Positions 53,110 to 61,263 of a DNA stretch of 61,263 nt are shown here, one piece after another. Position 1 is the first letter of the stretch. Every line of letters begins with the position of its first letter. Below the pieces are notes generated by a model, which was not told the DNA's origin, made no database searches, and saw nothing but the letters and a program-made list of their open reading frames with translations. The position numbers were made by a program, and so were the translations under genes. Source of the stretch: Myceligenerans indicum (GTDB taxonomy: Bacteria > Actinomycetota > Actinomycetes > Actinomycetales > Cellulomonadaceae); contig NZ_JABBYC010000026.1 in assembly GCF_016742955.1 (NCBI RefSeq), positions 1-61,263 on the forward strand, written 5' to 3'.

Positions 53110-53907
53110 TCAGTTCCTGGCCATGCGCCGCCGAGCGATGACGAGTGCGACGCCGCCACCGACGAGGAGGAGGGCGAAGGTCGCGGCGCCGCCGACAGTG
53201 GCACCGGTCGCCGCGAGCACGGGCGGCTCCTCCTCGGCGGACGGCGTGGACGGCTCGCCCGAGGGCTCGGTCTCGGTGGACACCGACGGAGAGGGCTGCG
53301 GAGTGGGCGCCTCCTCGCACTTCTCCTCGACCAGGAGGAGGTCGGCGGGGAAGAGCACGGAGCCGTCGTTCTGCGGTGTCCAGGCCCCGAGGTCCTTGAT
53401 CCACTCGAAGTTGTCCGAGACGAGAGCGGCAACGACGCCCGCGTCGTTCTTCGAGTAGGACACGGTGTCGGAGTTCTCAGGGAGCACGACGTCGTCCATG
53501 CTCACGGCGCAGCCGGCGACGACCTCCGGTGTGGCCGGGACCGCGGTCTCCTTGGCCGGTGGCGTGGCACAGGCGGCCACGCTGCCTTGGTCGGCATAGT
53601 CGTACTGGTCGTCGTCGTACGCGTCGACCGTGACGGACCACGTGTGCTCGACGGTGTCGTCCTCGAACGGGTACTGCTTCACGAAGCTGCTCCAGTACTC
53701 GGAGCCACCGGGGAACTCGGTCGAGTCGACGACCTTGTCGTCGATCACGACCTCGATGGAGCCGCCGTGATACTGCTTGAGGTCGACGTTGAGGCCGTTG
53801 CAGTCGGCAGTGGTGTTGGGAATGTGGGCGGATGCGGCGGGAGCCATGGCGACCATCCCACCGAGTGCGACGGCGGTGAGAGCGCTGCCGGCGAGGAACT
53901 TCTTCAC
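53110..53907 (-). CDS. Sortase-anchored surface protein (LAATG motif)
   Basis: A 265-residue exported protein. GTG at 53907 has GAAGGA 8 bases upstream and yields a clean signal peptide (KKFLAGSALTAVALGGMVAM, cleavage after APAASA). The mature part is acidic with four Cys (DCNGLN, AACATP, AGCAVS, EEKCEE), likely two disulfides, and carries a Tyr/Asp-rich stretch (DAYDDDQYDYADQ). A Pro/Ser/Thr-rich wall-spanning linker leads to LAATG at about residue 231, a hydrophobic helix and RRRMARN. LAxTG is the signal used by class E sortases of high-GC Gram-positives, so the protein is probably covalently linked to peptidoglycan. Ligand unknown. Unusual as an insertion in the DciA-gyrB interval. Confidence 0.82.
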   Translation of the reverse strand: MKKFLAGSALTAVALGGMVAMAPAASAHIPNTTADCNGLNVDLKQYHGGSIEVVIDDKVVDSTEFPGGSEYWSSFVKQYPFEDDTVEHTWSVTVDAYDDDQYDYADQGSVAACATPPAKETAVPATPEVVAGCAVSMDDVVLPENSDTVSYSKNDAGVVAALVSDNFEWIKDLGAWTPQNDGSVLFPADLLLVEEKCEEAPTPQPSPSVSTETEPSGEPSTPSAEEEPPVLAATGATVGGAATFALLLVGGGVALVIARRRMARN

Positions 53908-54574
53908 GGTGTCATCCTTCGAAGTTGCGAACATTGCGCTGGGGGGGGCGCTGCCGGGGATCACGTCGGATTAGACCAGAAACCTGCCAAAATAGGAAAT
54001 AAGGTCTAAGACCATATTGTCCGATTACCCTGCGCGCATCGAGCGCTTGCGCTTGCAGGTCCAGATCCCCTCGCGCGGGAGTGAGGAGCGTCAGCTCCTG
54101 GGTCTTCACCGCCACCGAGCGGAGCACTGCCACGACGCGGGTCAAAGGTTCGTCGCGGGAGCGACGTCGAGTGCGTCACATCCGGTGCCGGCCGAGGGCT
54201 CACTGGGAGTGGCAAGGGGCCCGCGGCGCCCGCTCCGACAAGCAACGCACGGGTGTCTCCCGCGGCGAGTCCGTTCGAGTTCCTTGCCCGTTGGCTGATC
54301 GGAAGGCATCGATCCCGACAAAGCGATCCGTACTGCTGGCCACCCATCCGACTGCTTCGAGCGCGAAGGGCAAAATTTCACCCACTACTGGGGTGACAAC
54401 CTGATCAAAACGTGTATTTCACTCAACAGGAGACCCTGTGGAGAGTTGCCCCCAGACGGCTCGGAATCCAGTGTTTTCCGCGTGCTGGCGGTAGACTGAC
54501 ATGGACAATCACGCCGGGCCCGGACCACTCCTCCAGCCCGGCGTGCGCCTGAAAGACGAGGAGCTACACCGCCC
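53908..54574. other. Intergenic region upstream of gyrB
   Basis: 667 bases with no supportable gene. It contains a run of eight G (53941-53948), a locally AT-rich patch around 53970-54025 holding inverted TTAGACC/GGTCTAA elements, and near gyrB a TAGACT hexamer (54492-54497) that could be a -10 for gyrB. No -35 is convincing. Confidence 0.55.
53971..54013. repeat. TTAGACC / GGTCTAA / AGACC inverted elements
   Basis: TTAGACC (53971-53977) is inverted as GGTCTAA at 54003-54009, which itself is part of the palindrome GGTCTAAGACC (54003-54013). Three half-sites in an AT-rich patch, 64 bases upstream of the leftward surface-protein start, look like an operator array. Confidence 0.45.
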
Positions 54575-56692
54575 GTGACAGAGCGAATCGACGGCGGCTA
54601 CGACGCCGGGAACATCACCGTCCTGGAAGGTCTCGAGGCCGTTCGCAAGCGACCGGGCATGTATATCGGTTCGACCGGCGAACGTGGACTGCACCACCTG
54701 GTCTACGAGATCGTCGACAACGCTGTCGACGAGGCCCTCGCGGGCCATGCCACCGCCATCGACGTCACCCTGATGGCGGACGGAGGGGTGCGCGTGGTCG
54801 ACGACGGTCGCGGGATCCCCGTGGCGATGCACCCGACGGAGGGCAAGCCGACTCTCGAGGTCGTCATGACGATCCTGCACGCCGGCGGCAAGTTCGGCGG
54901 AGGTGGTTACGCCGTCTCCGGTGGCCTGCACGGTGTCGGCATGTCAGTGGTGAACGCGCTCAGCACTCGTTTCGTCTCCGAGGTCATTCGTGACGGCTTC
55001 CACTGGAAGCAGGAGTACCGCGACGGCGGCGAGCCGACCAGCGAGGTCCAGCGCCTCGGACCGATGGCGGACGGCGAGCGGACCGGCACCATCCAGACCT
55101 TCTGGGCGGACGACTCCATCTTCGAGACCACCGAGTACGACTTCGAGACGCTGAGGTCCCGCTTCCAGCAGACGGCCTTCCTGAACAAGGGCCTGCAGAT
55201 CACCCTCACGGACGAGCGTGCCGGCCACGCCGGCAACGAGGACGAGGTCACCGGTCAGATCCCGCAGGTGACGCCTGAAATGGTCGAGGACGGCGACGTC
55301 GCCGGCACGATCACCACCACGGACGGCGAGGCCGTCGCCGGGGACGGTGCGCCGGGCGTGGAGGCGGACCGGGCCTCGTCGTCGGGCGGCCGGACGGTCA
55401 CCTACAGGTACGACGGCGGCCTCGTCGACTACGTCACCCACCTCAACGCGGCCAAGAAGGTCGACCTGGTTCACCCCGAGGTCGTCGCCTTCGAGGCGGA
55501 GGACGAGGGGCGGAACATCTCGGCCGAGGTCGCCATGCAGTGGACGAGCGCATACAGCGAGTCCGTGCACACCTTCGCGAACATGATCTCCACTCCGGAA
55601 GGCGGCACGCATGAGGAAGGCTTCCGCACCGCGCTGACCAGCCTGGTCAACACCTACGCACGTGACAAGGCCATCCTCAAGGAGAAGGAAGACAACCTCA
55701 CGGGTGACGACATCCGTGAGGGGCTCACGGCCGTCATCTCCATGAAGCTGAGCGAGCCGCAGTTCGAGGGCCAGACCAAGGCGAAGCTCGGCAACACCGA
55801 GGCCAAGACGTTCGTCCAGCGCGTGGTGCGCGAGCAGCTCACCGACTGGTTCGACGCCCACCCGAACGAGGCCAGGGACATAATCCGCAAGGCGATCCAG
55901 GCGAGCCAGGCGCGTATCGCGGCACGCAAGGCACGGGAGGCCACGCGCCGCAAGGGGATCCTGAGCAGCGGTGGGATGCCCGGCAAGCTCAAGGACTGCC
56001 AGTCGCGACGCCCGGAGGAGTGCGAGGTCTACGTCGTCGAGGGTGACTCGGCAGGCGGCTCAGCGGTCCGCGGGCGCAACCCGCACAACCAGGCGATCCT
56101 CCCCATTCGTGGCAAGATCCTCAACGTCGAGCGCGCGCGGTTGGACAAGGCTCTCTCGAACCAGGAGGTGCAGGCGCTGATCACGGCGTTCGGTACCGGG
56201 ATCGGTGAGGACTTCGACATCGCCAAGCTGCGCTACCACAAGATCGTCCTGATGGCTGACGCCGACGTCGATGGTCAACACATCTGCACGCTGCTGCTCA
56301 CACTGCTGTTCCGGTACATGCGCCCGCTCATCGAACACGGGCACGTGTACCTGGCGCAGCCGCCGCTGTATCGCTTGAAGTGGTCGAACGCTCCGCACGA
56401 CTACGTCTACTCCGACCGCGAGCGGGACGCCTTCCTCGAGGCGGGCATCGCCCAGGGCAGGCGGATCCCGAAGGAGAACGGCATCCAGCGGTACAAGGGT
56501 CTGGGTGAGATGGACTACTCGGAGCTGTGGGACACCACGATGGATCCGGAGAACCGGACCCTGCTTCAGGTGACGATGGACGACGCCGCTGCGGCGGACG
56601 AGATCTTCGCGGTGCTGATGGGTGAGGACGTCGAGTCGCGCCGCAGCTTCATCCAGCGGAATGCCAAGGACGTGCGGTTCCTCGACATCTGA
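54575..56692 (+). CDS. gyrB: DNA gyrase subunit B
   Basis: A 705-residue protein from GTG at 54575 (GAGGAG upstream). The GHKL ATPase domain shows [42 protein letters not shown] and [15 protein letters not shown]. An acidic insertion of about 50 residues (near 230-270) interrupts the transducer, a known actinobacterial trait. The TOPRIM domain has [15 protein letters not shown] and [16 protein letters not shown]. The C-terminal [20 protein letters not shown] binds GyrA. It supplies ATP-driven negative supercoiling with GyrA. The gyrA gene follows after 127 bases. Confidence 0.97.
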   Translation: MTERIDGGYDAGNITVLEGLEAVRKRPGMYIGSTGERGLHHLVYEIVDNAVDEALAGHATAIDVTLMADGGVRVVDDGRGIPVAMHPTEGKPTLEVVMTILHAGGKFGGGGYAVSGGLHGVGMSVVNALSTRFVSEVIRDGFHWKQEYRDGGEPTSEVQRLGPMADGERTGTIQTFWADDSIFETTEYDFETLRSRFQQTAFLNKGLQITLTDERAGHAGNEDEVTGQIPQVTPEMVEDGDVAGTITTTDGEAVAGDGAPGVEADRASSSGGRTVTYRYDGGLVDYVTHLNAAKKVDLVHPEVVAFEAEDEGRNISAEVAMQWTSAYSESVHTFANMISTPEGGTHEEGFRTALTSLVNTYARDKAILKEKEDNLTGDDIREGLTAVISMKLSEPQFEGQTKAKLGNTEAKTFVQRVVREQLTDWFDAHPNEARDIIRKAIQASQARIAARKAREATRRKGILSSGGMPGKLKDCQSRRPEECEVYVVEGDSAGGSAVRGRNPHNQAILPIRGKILNVERARLDKALSNQEVQALITAFGTGIGEDFDIAKLRYHKIVLMADADVDGQHICTLLLTLLFRYMRPLIEHGHVYLAQPPLYRLKWSNAPHDYVYSDRERDAFLEAGIAQGRRIPKENGIQRYKGLGEMDYSELWDTTMDPENRTLLQVTMDDAAAADEIFAVLMGEDVESRRSFIQRNAKDVRFLDI

Positions 56693-56819
56693 GCGAGTTC
56701 GCGAGCCCGCACGATGCCGTCAGAACGGCAATGGGTGGAGCGAGCGCGGCCCGGCCACCGCGTGACGAGGTACCGGGGAGACAACAGCGCGCCGTCGGAC
56801 GGCGTGGGAAGGAAGAGAC

Positions 56820-59489
56820 GTGACGGACGAGACCCCCGGCGTGGAGGACCTCCCCGACGGCGTCGGTGACGCCGCGTTGGCCGTGCACCACGGCCGCGTG
56901 GAACAGGTGGACCTGCAGCTCGAGATGCAGCGCAGCTATCTGGACTACGCCATGAGCGTGATCGTGGGGCGTGCCCTGCCGGACGTGCGCGACGGCCTGA
57001 AGCCCGTGCACCGTCGCGTGCTCTACGCGATGTACGACGGCGGCTACCGGCCGGACCGCTCGTTCAGCAAGTGTTCCCGCGTGGTCGGGGACGTGATGGG
57101 TAAGTACCACCCGCACGGCGACACCGCGATCTACGACACGCTGGTCCGGCTCGTGCAGGACTGGGTGCTGCGGTATCCGCTGGTCGCCGGCCAGGGGAAC
57201 TTCGGCTCCCCCGGCAACGACCCGGCGGCTGCCCCTCGATACACCGAGTGCCGTATGGCACCGCTCGCGCTGGAGATGGTGCGCGACATCGAGAAGAGCA
57301 CCGTCGACTTCCAGGACAACTACGACGGACGGACCCAGGAGCCGACGGTCCTCCCGTCGCGTTTCCCGAACCTGCTGGTCAATGGTTCCGCCGGGATCGC
57401 CGTCGGCATGGCCACGAACATTCCGCCGCACAATCTGCGCGAGGTGGCTGACGGGGCCAAGTGGTATCTCGACCATCCGGAGGCCTCCCGCGAGGAGCTC
57501 CTCGAGGCGCTGATGGAGCGCATCAAGGGTCCGGACTTCCCCACGGGGGCGCAGATCCTGGGCCACAAGGGCATCGAGGAGGCGTACCGCACGGGCCGCG
57601 GGTCGATCACGATGCGCGCCGTGGTGAACGTCGAGGAGATCCAGAACCGGATCTGCCTGGTCATCACCGAACTGCCCTACATGGTGAACCCCGACAACCT
57701 TGCCGCGAAGATCGCGGACATGGTCAACGACGGCCGGATCCAGGGCATCGCGGATATCCGCGACGAGACATCGGGCCGTACCGGACAGCGGCTCGTCATC
57801 GTGCTCAAGCGCGACGCCGTCGCCAAGGTCGTGCTGAACAACCTGTACAAGCACACGCAGCTGCAGGAGAACTTCAGCGCGAACATGCTCGCGCTCGTCG
57901 ACGACGTTCCCCGGACGCTCAGCCTGGACGCGTTCATCCGGCACTGGGTCATCCACCAGATCGAGGTGGTCCGCCGGCGTACCGAGCACCTGCTCAAGGA
58001 GGCCGAGGAGCAGATCCACATCTACGTGGGCTACCTCAAGGCTCTCGACGCGCTGGACGAGGTCATCGCGCTCATCCGCCGCTCCCCCGATGTCGACGAG
58101 GCCCGCGGCGGACTCATGGAACTGCTCGGTGTTGACGAGGTGCAGGCAAACGCGATCCTGGCGATGCAGCTCCGCCGGCTCGCGGCGCTCGAGCGCCAGA
58201 AGATCCTCGACGAGCACGCGAAGCTCGAGACGATGATCAACGACTACCGCGACATTCTCGCCAGGCCGGAGCGGCAGCGCTCGATCGTCGGCGAGGAACT
58301 GGACGAGATCGTCGGGCGGTACGGCGACGACCGTCGAACCATGATCCTCCCGCATCTGGGTGACATGTCCGTCGAGGACCTGATCCCCGAGGAAGAGATG
58401 GTGGTGACGATCACCCGCGGCGGCTACGCCAAGCGGACACGCAGCGACAACTACCGCCAGCAGAAGCGCGGCGGCAAGGGAGTGCGAGGCACTCAGCTGC
58501 GCGAGGACGACATCGTCGACCACTTCTTCGTCACGACCACGCACCACTGGCTGCTCTTCTTCACGAACCTGGGCCGGGTCTACCGGGCGAAGGGCTACGA
58601 GCTCCCTGAGGGGGGCCGTGACTCGAAGGGCCAGCACGTCGCCAACCTCATGGCGTTCCAGCCCGGTGAGCACATCGCTCAGGTGCTCGACATCCCTGAC
58701 TACGACGCCGCGGACTACCTGGTTCTCGCCACGCGGCGCGGCATCGTGAAGAAGACCCGGCTGCAGGAGTACAACTCGCCGCGATCCGGTGGCCTCATCG
58801 CCATCAACCTGCGGGAGGACGACGAAGGACTCCCGGACGAGCTGGTTGCCGCACGACTGGTGAACGCCGACGACGACCTCATTCTCGTCTCCCGCAAGGG
58901 GCAGTCGATCCGCTTCCACGCCGCCGACGACACGATCCGGCCGCTGGGCCGGGCAACGTCAGGCGTGACGGGCATGAAGTTCCGGGAGGACGACGAGCTT
59001 CTCGCGGCCCAGGTGGTCACCCCCGGCACGGACCTGTTCGTGGTCACCGAGGGCGGTTTCGCCAAGCGCACCCGGATCGACGAATACCGGGTGCAGGGCC
59101 GTGGCGGTCTCGGCATCAAGGTGGCGAATCTGGTCGAGGCACGGGGAGACCTTGTGGGAGCGCTGGTCACAGATGCGGACGACGAGGTCCTCGTGATCAT
59201 GGAACGTGGCAAGATCGTGCGATCCGCTGTCGCGGAGGTCAACCTGACCGGCAGGAACACTCAGGGAGTAACCTTCGCGAAACCGGACAAGGGCGATCGG
59301 ATCATCGCCGTGGCGCGGAACGCAGAACGCAACCTTGAGCAGGAAGACGCCGAGCAGGAGGGCGGCCCCGAGGCCCCCACGAACGGCGAGGCTGGTGCGG
59401 ACGGCGTTACCGTGGGCGATGAGGTACCTGGCCCCGACGAGGTTTTGAGCACCCCAGAGCAAGACGGCACCGGACGCGAGGACAGCTGA
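56820..59489 (+). CDS. gyrA: DNA gyrase subunit A
   Basis: An 889-residue protein from GTG at 56820 with GGAAGGAAGAG upstream. The catalytic Tyr141 lies in [10 protein letters not shown]. The quinolone-determining region reads [20 protein letters not shown], with Thr where E. coli has Ser83 and Asp at the Asp87 position. The GyrA-box is QQKRGGKG near residue 550, followed by the beta-pinwheel domain. The acidic tail (about 45 residues, Glu/Gly/Asp-rich) ends in DGTGREDS. It cuts and rejoins DNA in the gyrase heterotetramer. The TGA overlaps the DUF3566 start by one base. Confidence 0.97.
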   Translation: MTDETPGVEDLPDGVGDAALAVHHGRVEQVDLQLEMQRSYLDYAMSVIVGRALPDVRDGLKPVHRRVLYAMYDGGYRPDRSFSKCSRVVGDVMGKYHPHGDTAIYDTLVRLVQDWVLRYPLVAGQGNFGSPGNDPAAAPRYTECRMAPLALEMVRDIEKSTVDFQDNYDGRTQEPTVLPSRFPNLLVNGSAGIAVGMATNIPPHNLREVADGAKWYLDHPEASREELLEALMERIKGPDFPTGAQILGHKGIEEAYRTGRGSITMRAVVNVEEIQNRICLVITELPYMVNPDNLAAKIADMVNDGRIQGIADIRDETSGRTGQRLVIVLKRDAVAKVVLNNLYKHTQLQENFSANMLALVDDVPRTLSLDAFIRHWVIHQIEVVRRRTEHLLKEAEEQIHIYVGYLKALDALDEVIALIRRSPDVDEARGGLMELLGVDEVQANAILAMQLRRLAALERQKILDEHAKLETMINDYRDILARPERQRSIVGEELDEIVGRYGDDRRTMILPHLGDMSVEDLIPEEEMVVTITRGGYAKRTRSDNYRQQKRGGKGVRGTQLREDDIVDHFFVTTTHHWLLFFTNLGRVYRAKGYELPEGGRDSKGQHVANLMAFQPGEHIAQVLDIPDYDAADYLVLATRRGIVKKTRLQEYNSPRSGGLIAINLREDDEGLPDELVAARLVNADDDLILVSRKGQSIRFHAADDTIRPLGRATSGVTGMKFREDDELLAAQVVTPGTDLFVVTEGGFAKRTRIDEYRVQGRGGLGIKVANLVEARGDLVGALVTDADDEVLVIMERGKIVRSAVAEVNLTGRNTQGVTFAKPDKGDRIIAVARNAERNLEQEDAEQEGGPEAPTNGEAGADGVTVGDEVPGPDEVLSTPEQDGTGREDS

Positions 59490-60763
59490 TGACAAGCGGC
59501 AACGACACCGGACAGGGATCCCGATCGACGACGACGGAGGTCGACGACGAGTTCGAGAAGGCCCAGGTCCGGGACGGCACCACTTCGGGAGCCGGACAGT
59601 CGGAAGGTGCCGCCGGCAAGGCGTCGGCTGACCACGCCGCGGACGGCGGCGACGCAACCGATCAGGTCGCCGAGGAGGGCCAGGAGGCCGCTGACGGCTC
59701 CACGGGGAGGGACACCGACGTGCCTGCTGCGGGTGCTTCCCCGGCCGTCGAGGCCTCGACCGAACCCGAGGCGGAGCCGGCCCGAGGCGGCTTCTGGCGA
59801 GCCGCGTACGAAGCGGGAGCCGACGCGCCGTCATCCCGCCACACGACGGATTCGGCCGCGGCGTCGAACGGCGCTCCGGAGAACTCTGCCCCTTCCTCCG
59901 ACTCTCCCGGCACCAGCACGGCATCGTCGGCGGAAGCAGAGGTGGAAGACATCGAGGAAACCACCAAGCCGCGGGTCTCGCGCGAGACGAACTCGCCGGG
60001 GGACGGCTGGCAGTCCACGCCGTCGCCGCAGGCCGACGATGCGCCAGCCGCAGGGGCCGAGGGCACTGCTGTGACGTCCGAGAGCGTCGCCCAGAACGGG
60101 GAGGCCGACGAGGCCGCCTCCATGAAGCAGGGCGCCGTCAAGGCTGCGCAGGCAGCACTCGCTGCGGCCCGTAACGCGGCGAGGAAGGTGTCCTCGGCGA
60201 TGCCCGAAACCTCGACGTCCTCCACGGAGCCTCAGCAGCCCGCATCGCCCGTACCTGCTGAGATGCACTACAGCGCCGGCGCGGTGCATGGCTCGGCGTC
60301 AGTACCACTCGAGGAGACCGTGCCCGTGGGCGGGAACGCCGGTCCGGACGGTGACACCACGCCCGGTTCGATGCCGGGCGTCACGCCGAAGGCCGGCGGG
60401 GGGCCTCGCCGCGTGCGCCTTGCCATCTCACGGATCGATCCGTGGTCGGTCATGAAGCTGGCATTCCTGCTCTCCGTCGCGATCGCGATCATGACCGTCG
60501 TCGCGACCGTCGTGTTCTGGTCCGTGATCGACAGCCTGGGGGTCTTCGACAAGATCCAGACGTTCGTGACCGATGCCATCGGCGAGGAGACGAACTTCAA
60601 CGTCATGCAGTATGTCGAGTTCGAGCGCGTCGTCTCCCTGTCCACGCTCGTCGCCATCTGCAACGTCGTCCTGCTGACGGCGCTCGCGACGATCATGACG
60701 TTCCTGTACAACATCACGGCGGCTCTGGTGGGTGGCGTGCACATGACGCTCACCGACGACTGA
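59489..60763 (+). CDS. DUF3566 transmembrane protein
   Basis: A 424-residue protein whose ATG overlaps the gyrA stop (TGATG). About 310 residues are acidic, Ser/Thr/Ala/Gly-rich and disordered, with one more helical patch (AVKAAQAALAAARNAARKV). The C-terminal DUF3566 domain starts RRVRLAISRIDPWSVMKLAF and has two membrane helices (FLLSVAIAIMTVVATVVFW and STLVAICNVVLLTALATIMT). The conserved gyrA-DUF3566-tRNA order matches mycobacterial Rv0007. Function is not established; proteins of this position have been linked to cell-envelope or division processes, but nothing in the sequence proves that. Confidence 0.9.
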   Translation: MTSGNDTGQGSRSTTTEVDDEFEKAQVRDGTTSGAGQSEGAAGKASADHAADGGDATDQVAEEGQEAADGSTGRDTDVPAAGASPAVEASTEPEAEPARGGFWRAAYEAGADAPSSRHTTDSAAASNGAPENSAPSSDSPGTSTASSAEAEVEDIEETTKPRVSRETNSPGDGWQSTPSPQADDAPAAGAEGTAVTSESVAQNGEADEAASMKQGAVKAAQAALAAARNAARKVSSAMPETSTSSTEPQQPASPVPAEMHYSAGAVHGSASVPLEETVPVGGNAGPDGDTTPGSMPGVTPKAGGGPRRVRLAISRIDPWSVMKLAFLLSVAIAIMTVVATVVFWSVIDSLGVFDKIQTFVTDAIGEETNFNVMQYVEFERVVSLSTLVAICNVVLLTALATIMTFLYNITAALVGGVHMTLTDD

Positions 60764-60770
60764 GCCCGAC

Positions 60771-60809
60771 CGTCAGCGGCGTCCCTCGGCCGGAGGGGCG
60801 CCGCTGACG
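60771..60809 (+). terminator. Hairpin after DUF3566
   Basis: CGTCAGCGGCG (60771-60781) and CGCCGCTGACG (60799-60809) form the outer stem. CCCTC and GGAGGG close an inner stem around a 5-base loop. It lies 8 bases past the stop of the gyrBA-DUF3566 run. Confidence 0.82.
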
Positions 60810-60943
60810 CATTCCGGCGTACGTCACACCACGAACTTCGCCGGATCCACGATTTCGGTTTGGGGCAGAGCCGCTCGCTGGGGTAATGTCTGGGTGCTGC
60901 CAGAGAGCACCTGTCCAGACGGATGGGGTTCCTGGTTCGGCTC

Positions 60944-61017
60944 GGGGCTATAGCTCAGGCGGTTAGAGCGCATCGCTGATAACGATGAGGTCCGAGGTTC
61001 AAGTCCTCGTAGCCCCA
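60944..61017 (+). tRNA. ileT: tRNA-Ile (GAT anticodon)
   Basis: A 74-base cloverleaf: acceptor GGGGCTA/TAGCCCC, D arm GCTC/GAGC, anticodon stem CATCG/CGATG with loop CTGATAA (anticodon GAT), and T arm CGAGG/CCTCG with TTCAAGT. The discriminator is A. CCA is not encoded (the next bases are CTT), so the CCA-adding enzyme at 28634-30097 must complete it. The position after gyrA is the conserved actinobacterial site. Confidence 0.96.
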
Positions 61018-61027
61018 CTTCATGACA

Positions 61028-61064
61028 GGCGGGATGTGTCCACTGGACCATCCCGCCTTTTCTT
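61028..61064 (+). terminator. Intrinsic terminator of tRNA-Ile
   Basis: GGCGGGATG (61028-61036) pairs with CATCCCGCC (61049-61057), with an inner GTCC/GGAC stem. TTTTCTT follows. It is a classical rho-independent terminator starting 11 bases after the tRNA. Confidence 0.9.
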
Positions 61065-61180
61065 GTGCGAGCACGTGGGCCCACTCCTGGATCATGGCCA
61101 CCAGCTCGGCTCCGGGTACGGGATATCCAGTAGGTCGGGTTAGCGGCCAAAATGTGTGTCTGTCTCGGGCGTGTCGTGGG

Positions 61181-61261
61181 TCATCTGGGGCGTCCGGCCC
61201 AGCCTTTGCGGGTCCAGAGTCCTTCTTCGGGGGTCGCGGTCGTGTCGTAGCCGGCCGGGCT
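61181..61261 (-). CDS. Possible C-terminal fragment of a protein running off the right edge
   Basis: On the reverse strand a frame entering from the window edge reads SPAGYDTTATPEEGLWTRKG, then WAGRPR and a stop at 61181-61183. Third positions are strongly G/C, as in real genes here. Only 26 residues are visible and I recognise no family, so it may be a true gene end or chance. Confidence 0.3.
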   Translation of the reverse strand, partial: SPAGYDTTATPEEGLWTRKGWAGRPR

Positions 61262-61263
61262 GA

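Noticed and set aside
60824..61150. Reverse open frame containing GLEPRTSSLSAMRSNRLSYSP-like sequence
   Set aside because: It is the antisense translation of the tRNA-Ile gene and its flanks, a well-known annotation artefact.

Overview
The window is high-GC actinobacterial chromosome that includes the replication origin. The order pcnA, Nudix, DUF6049, murJ, pseudokinase, trxB, trxA, parB, parA, rsmG, jag, yidC, yidD, rnpA, rpmH, dnaA, oriC, dnaN, gnd, recF, DUF721 (DciA), gyrB, gyrA, DUF3566, tRNA-Ile is the conserved actinobacterial origin arrangement; Mycobacterium has a very similar one (Rv3907c-Rv3924c, then Rv0001-Rv0007). Gnd between dnaN and recF, the LAxTG sortase signal and the general protein style suggest a Micrococcales-type organism (Cellulomonadaceae or Promicromonosporaceae-like). 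That placement is an inference. Bases 1-19 are exactly the Tn5/Nextera mosaic end, so the left edge is a contig end carrying sequencing adapter, not natural sequence.

Layout. 20-3647: accessory material, namely a truncated secreted-protein gene coupled to a membrane-anchored protein, a decayed DUF1016 (YhcG-like) pair, and a secreted Ig-like repeat protein. 3817-15365 (leftward): a Tad-type pilus locus with a SAF/CpaB protein, CpaE-like ATPase, TadA ATPase, TadB, TadC, a Flp-like prepilin, three TadE/G-like pseudopilins and a 1460-residue membrane protein carrying LysM and BTAD modules. 15718-16629 (leftward): a sigma-70-like regulator. 16880-25764 (rightward): eight tightly coupled genes resembling a monoderm type IV secretion system (VirB8/TcpC-like, small membrane protein, PrgI/VirB3-like, VirB4 ATPase, VirB6-like, an accessory protein, and a transglycosylase plus M23 hydrolase). 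No relaxase or coupling protein is present. The divergent promoter between sigma-like gene and secretion operon carries an exact GlxR/CRP-type palindrome and a tandem 12-mer; the 12-mer recurs upstream of the prepilin gene. 26002-28623: an MFS exporter and a PRPP-synthetase-like enzyme. From 28634 to the end: the origin-proximal core.

How the core works together. oriC (about 48.3-48.7 kb) has many DnaA boxes and lies between dnaA and dnaN. Eight parS sites between 29.5 and 52.3 kb surround parAB, most of them inside coding sequence. Additional inverted pairs of perfect or near-perfect DnaA boxes sit inside non-conserved stretches of recF and the DciA-like gene. The rpmH-rnpA-yidD-yidC-jag run ends at a strong hairpin, trxBA has a SigR/SigH-type promoter, and pcnA (CCA-adding enzyme) fits the lack of an encoded CCA in the tRNA-Ile.
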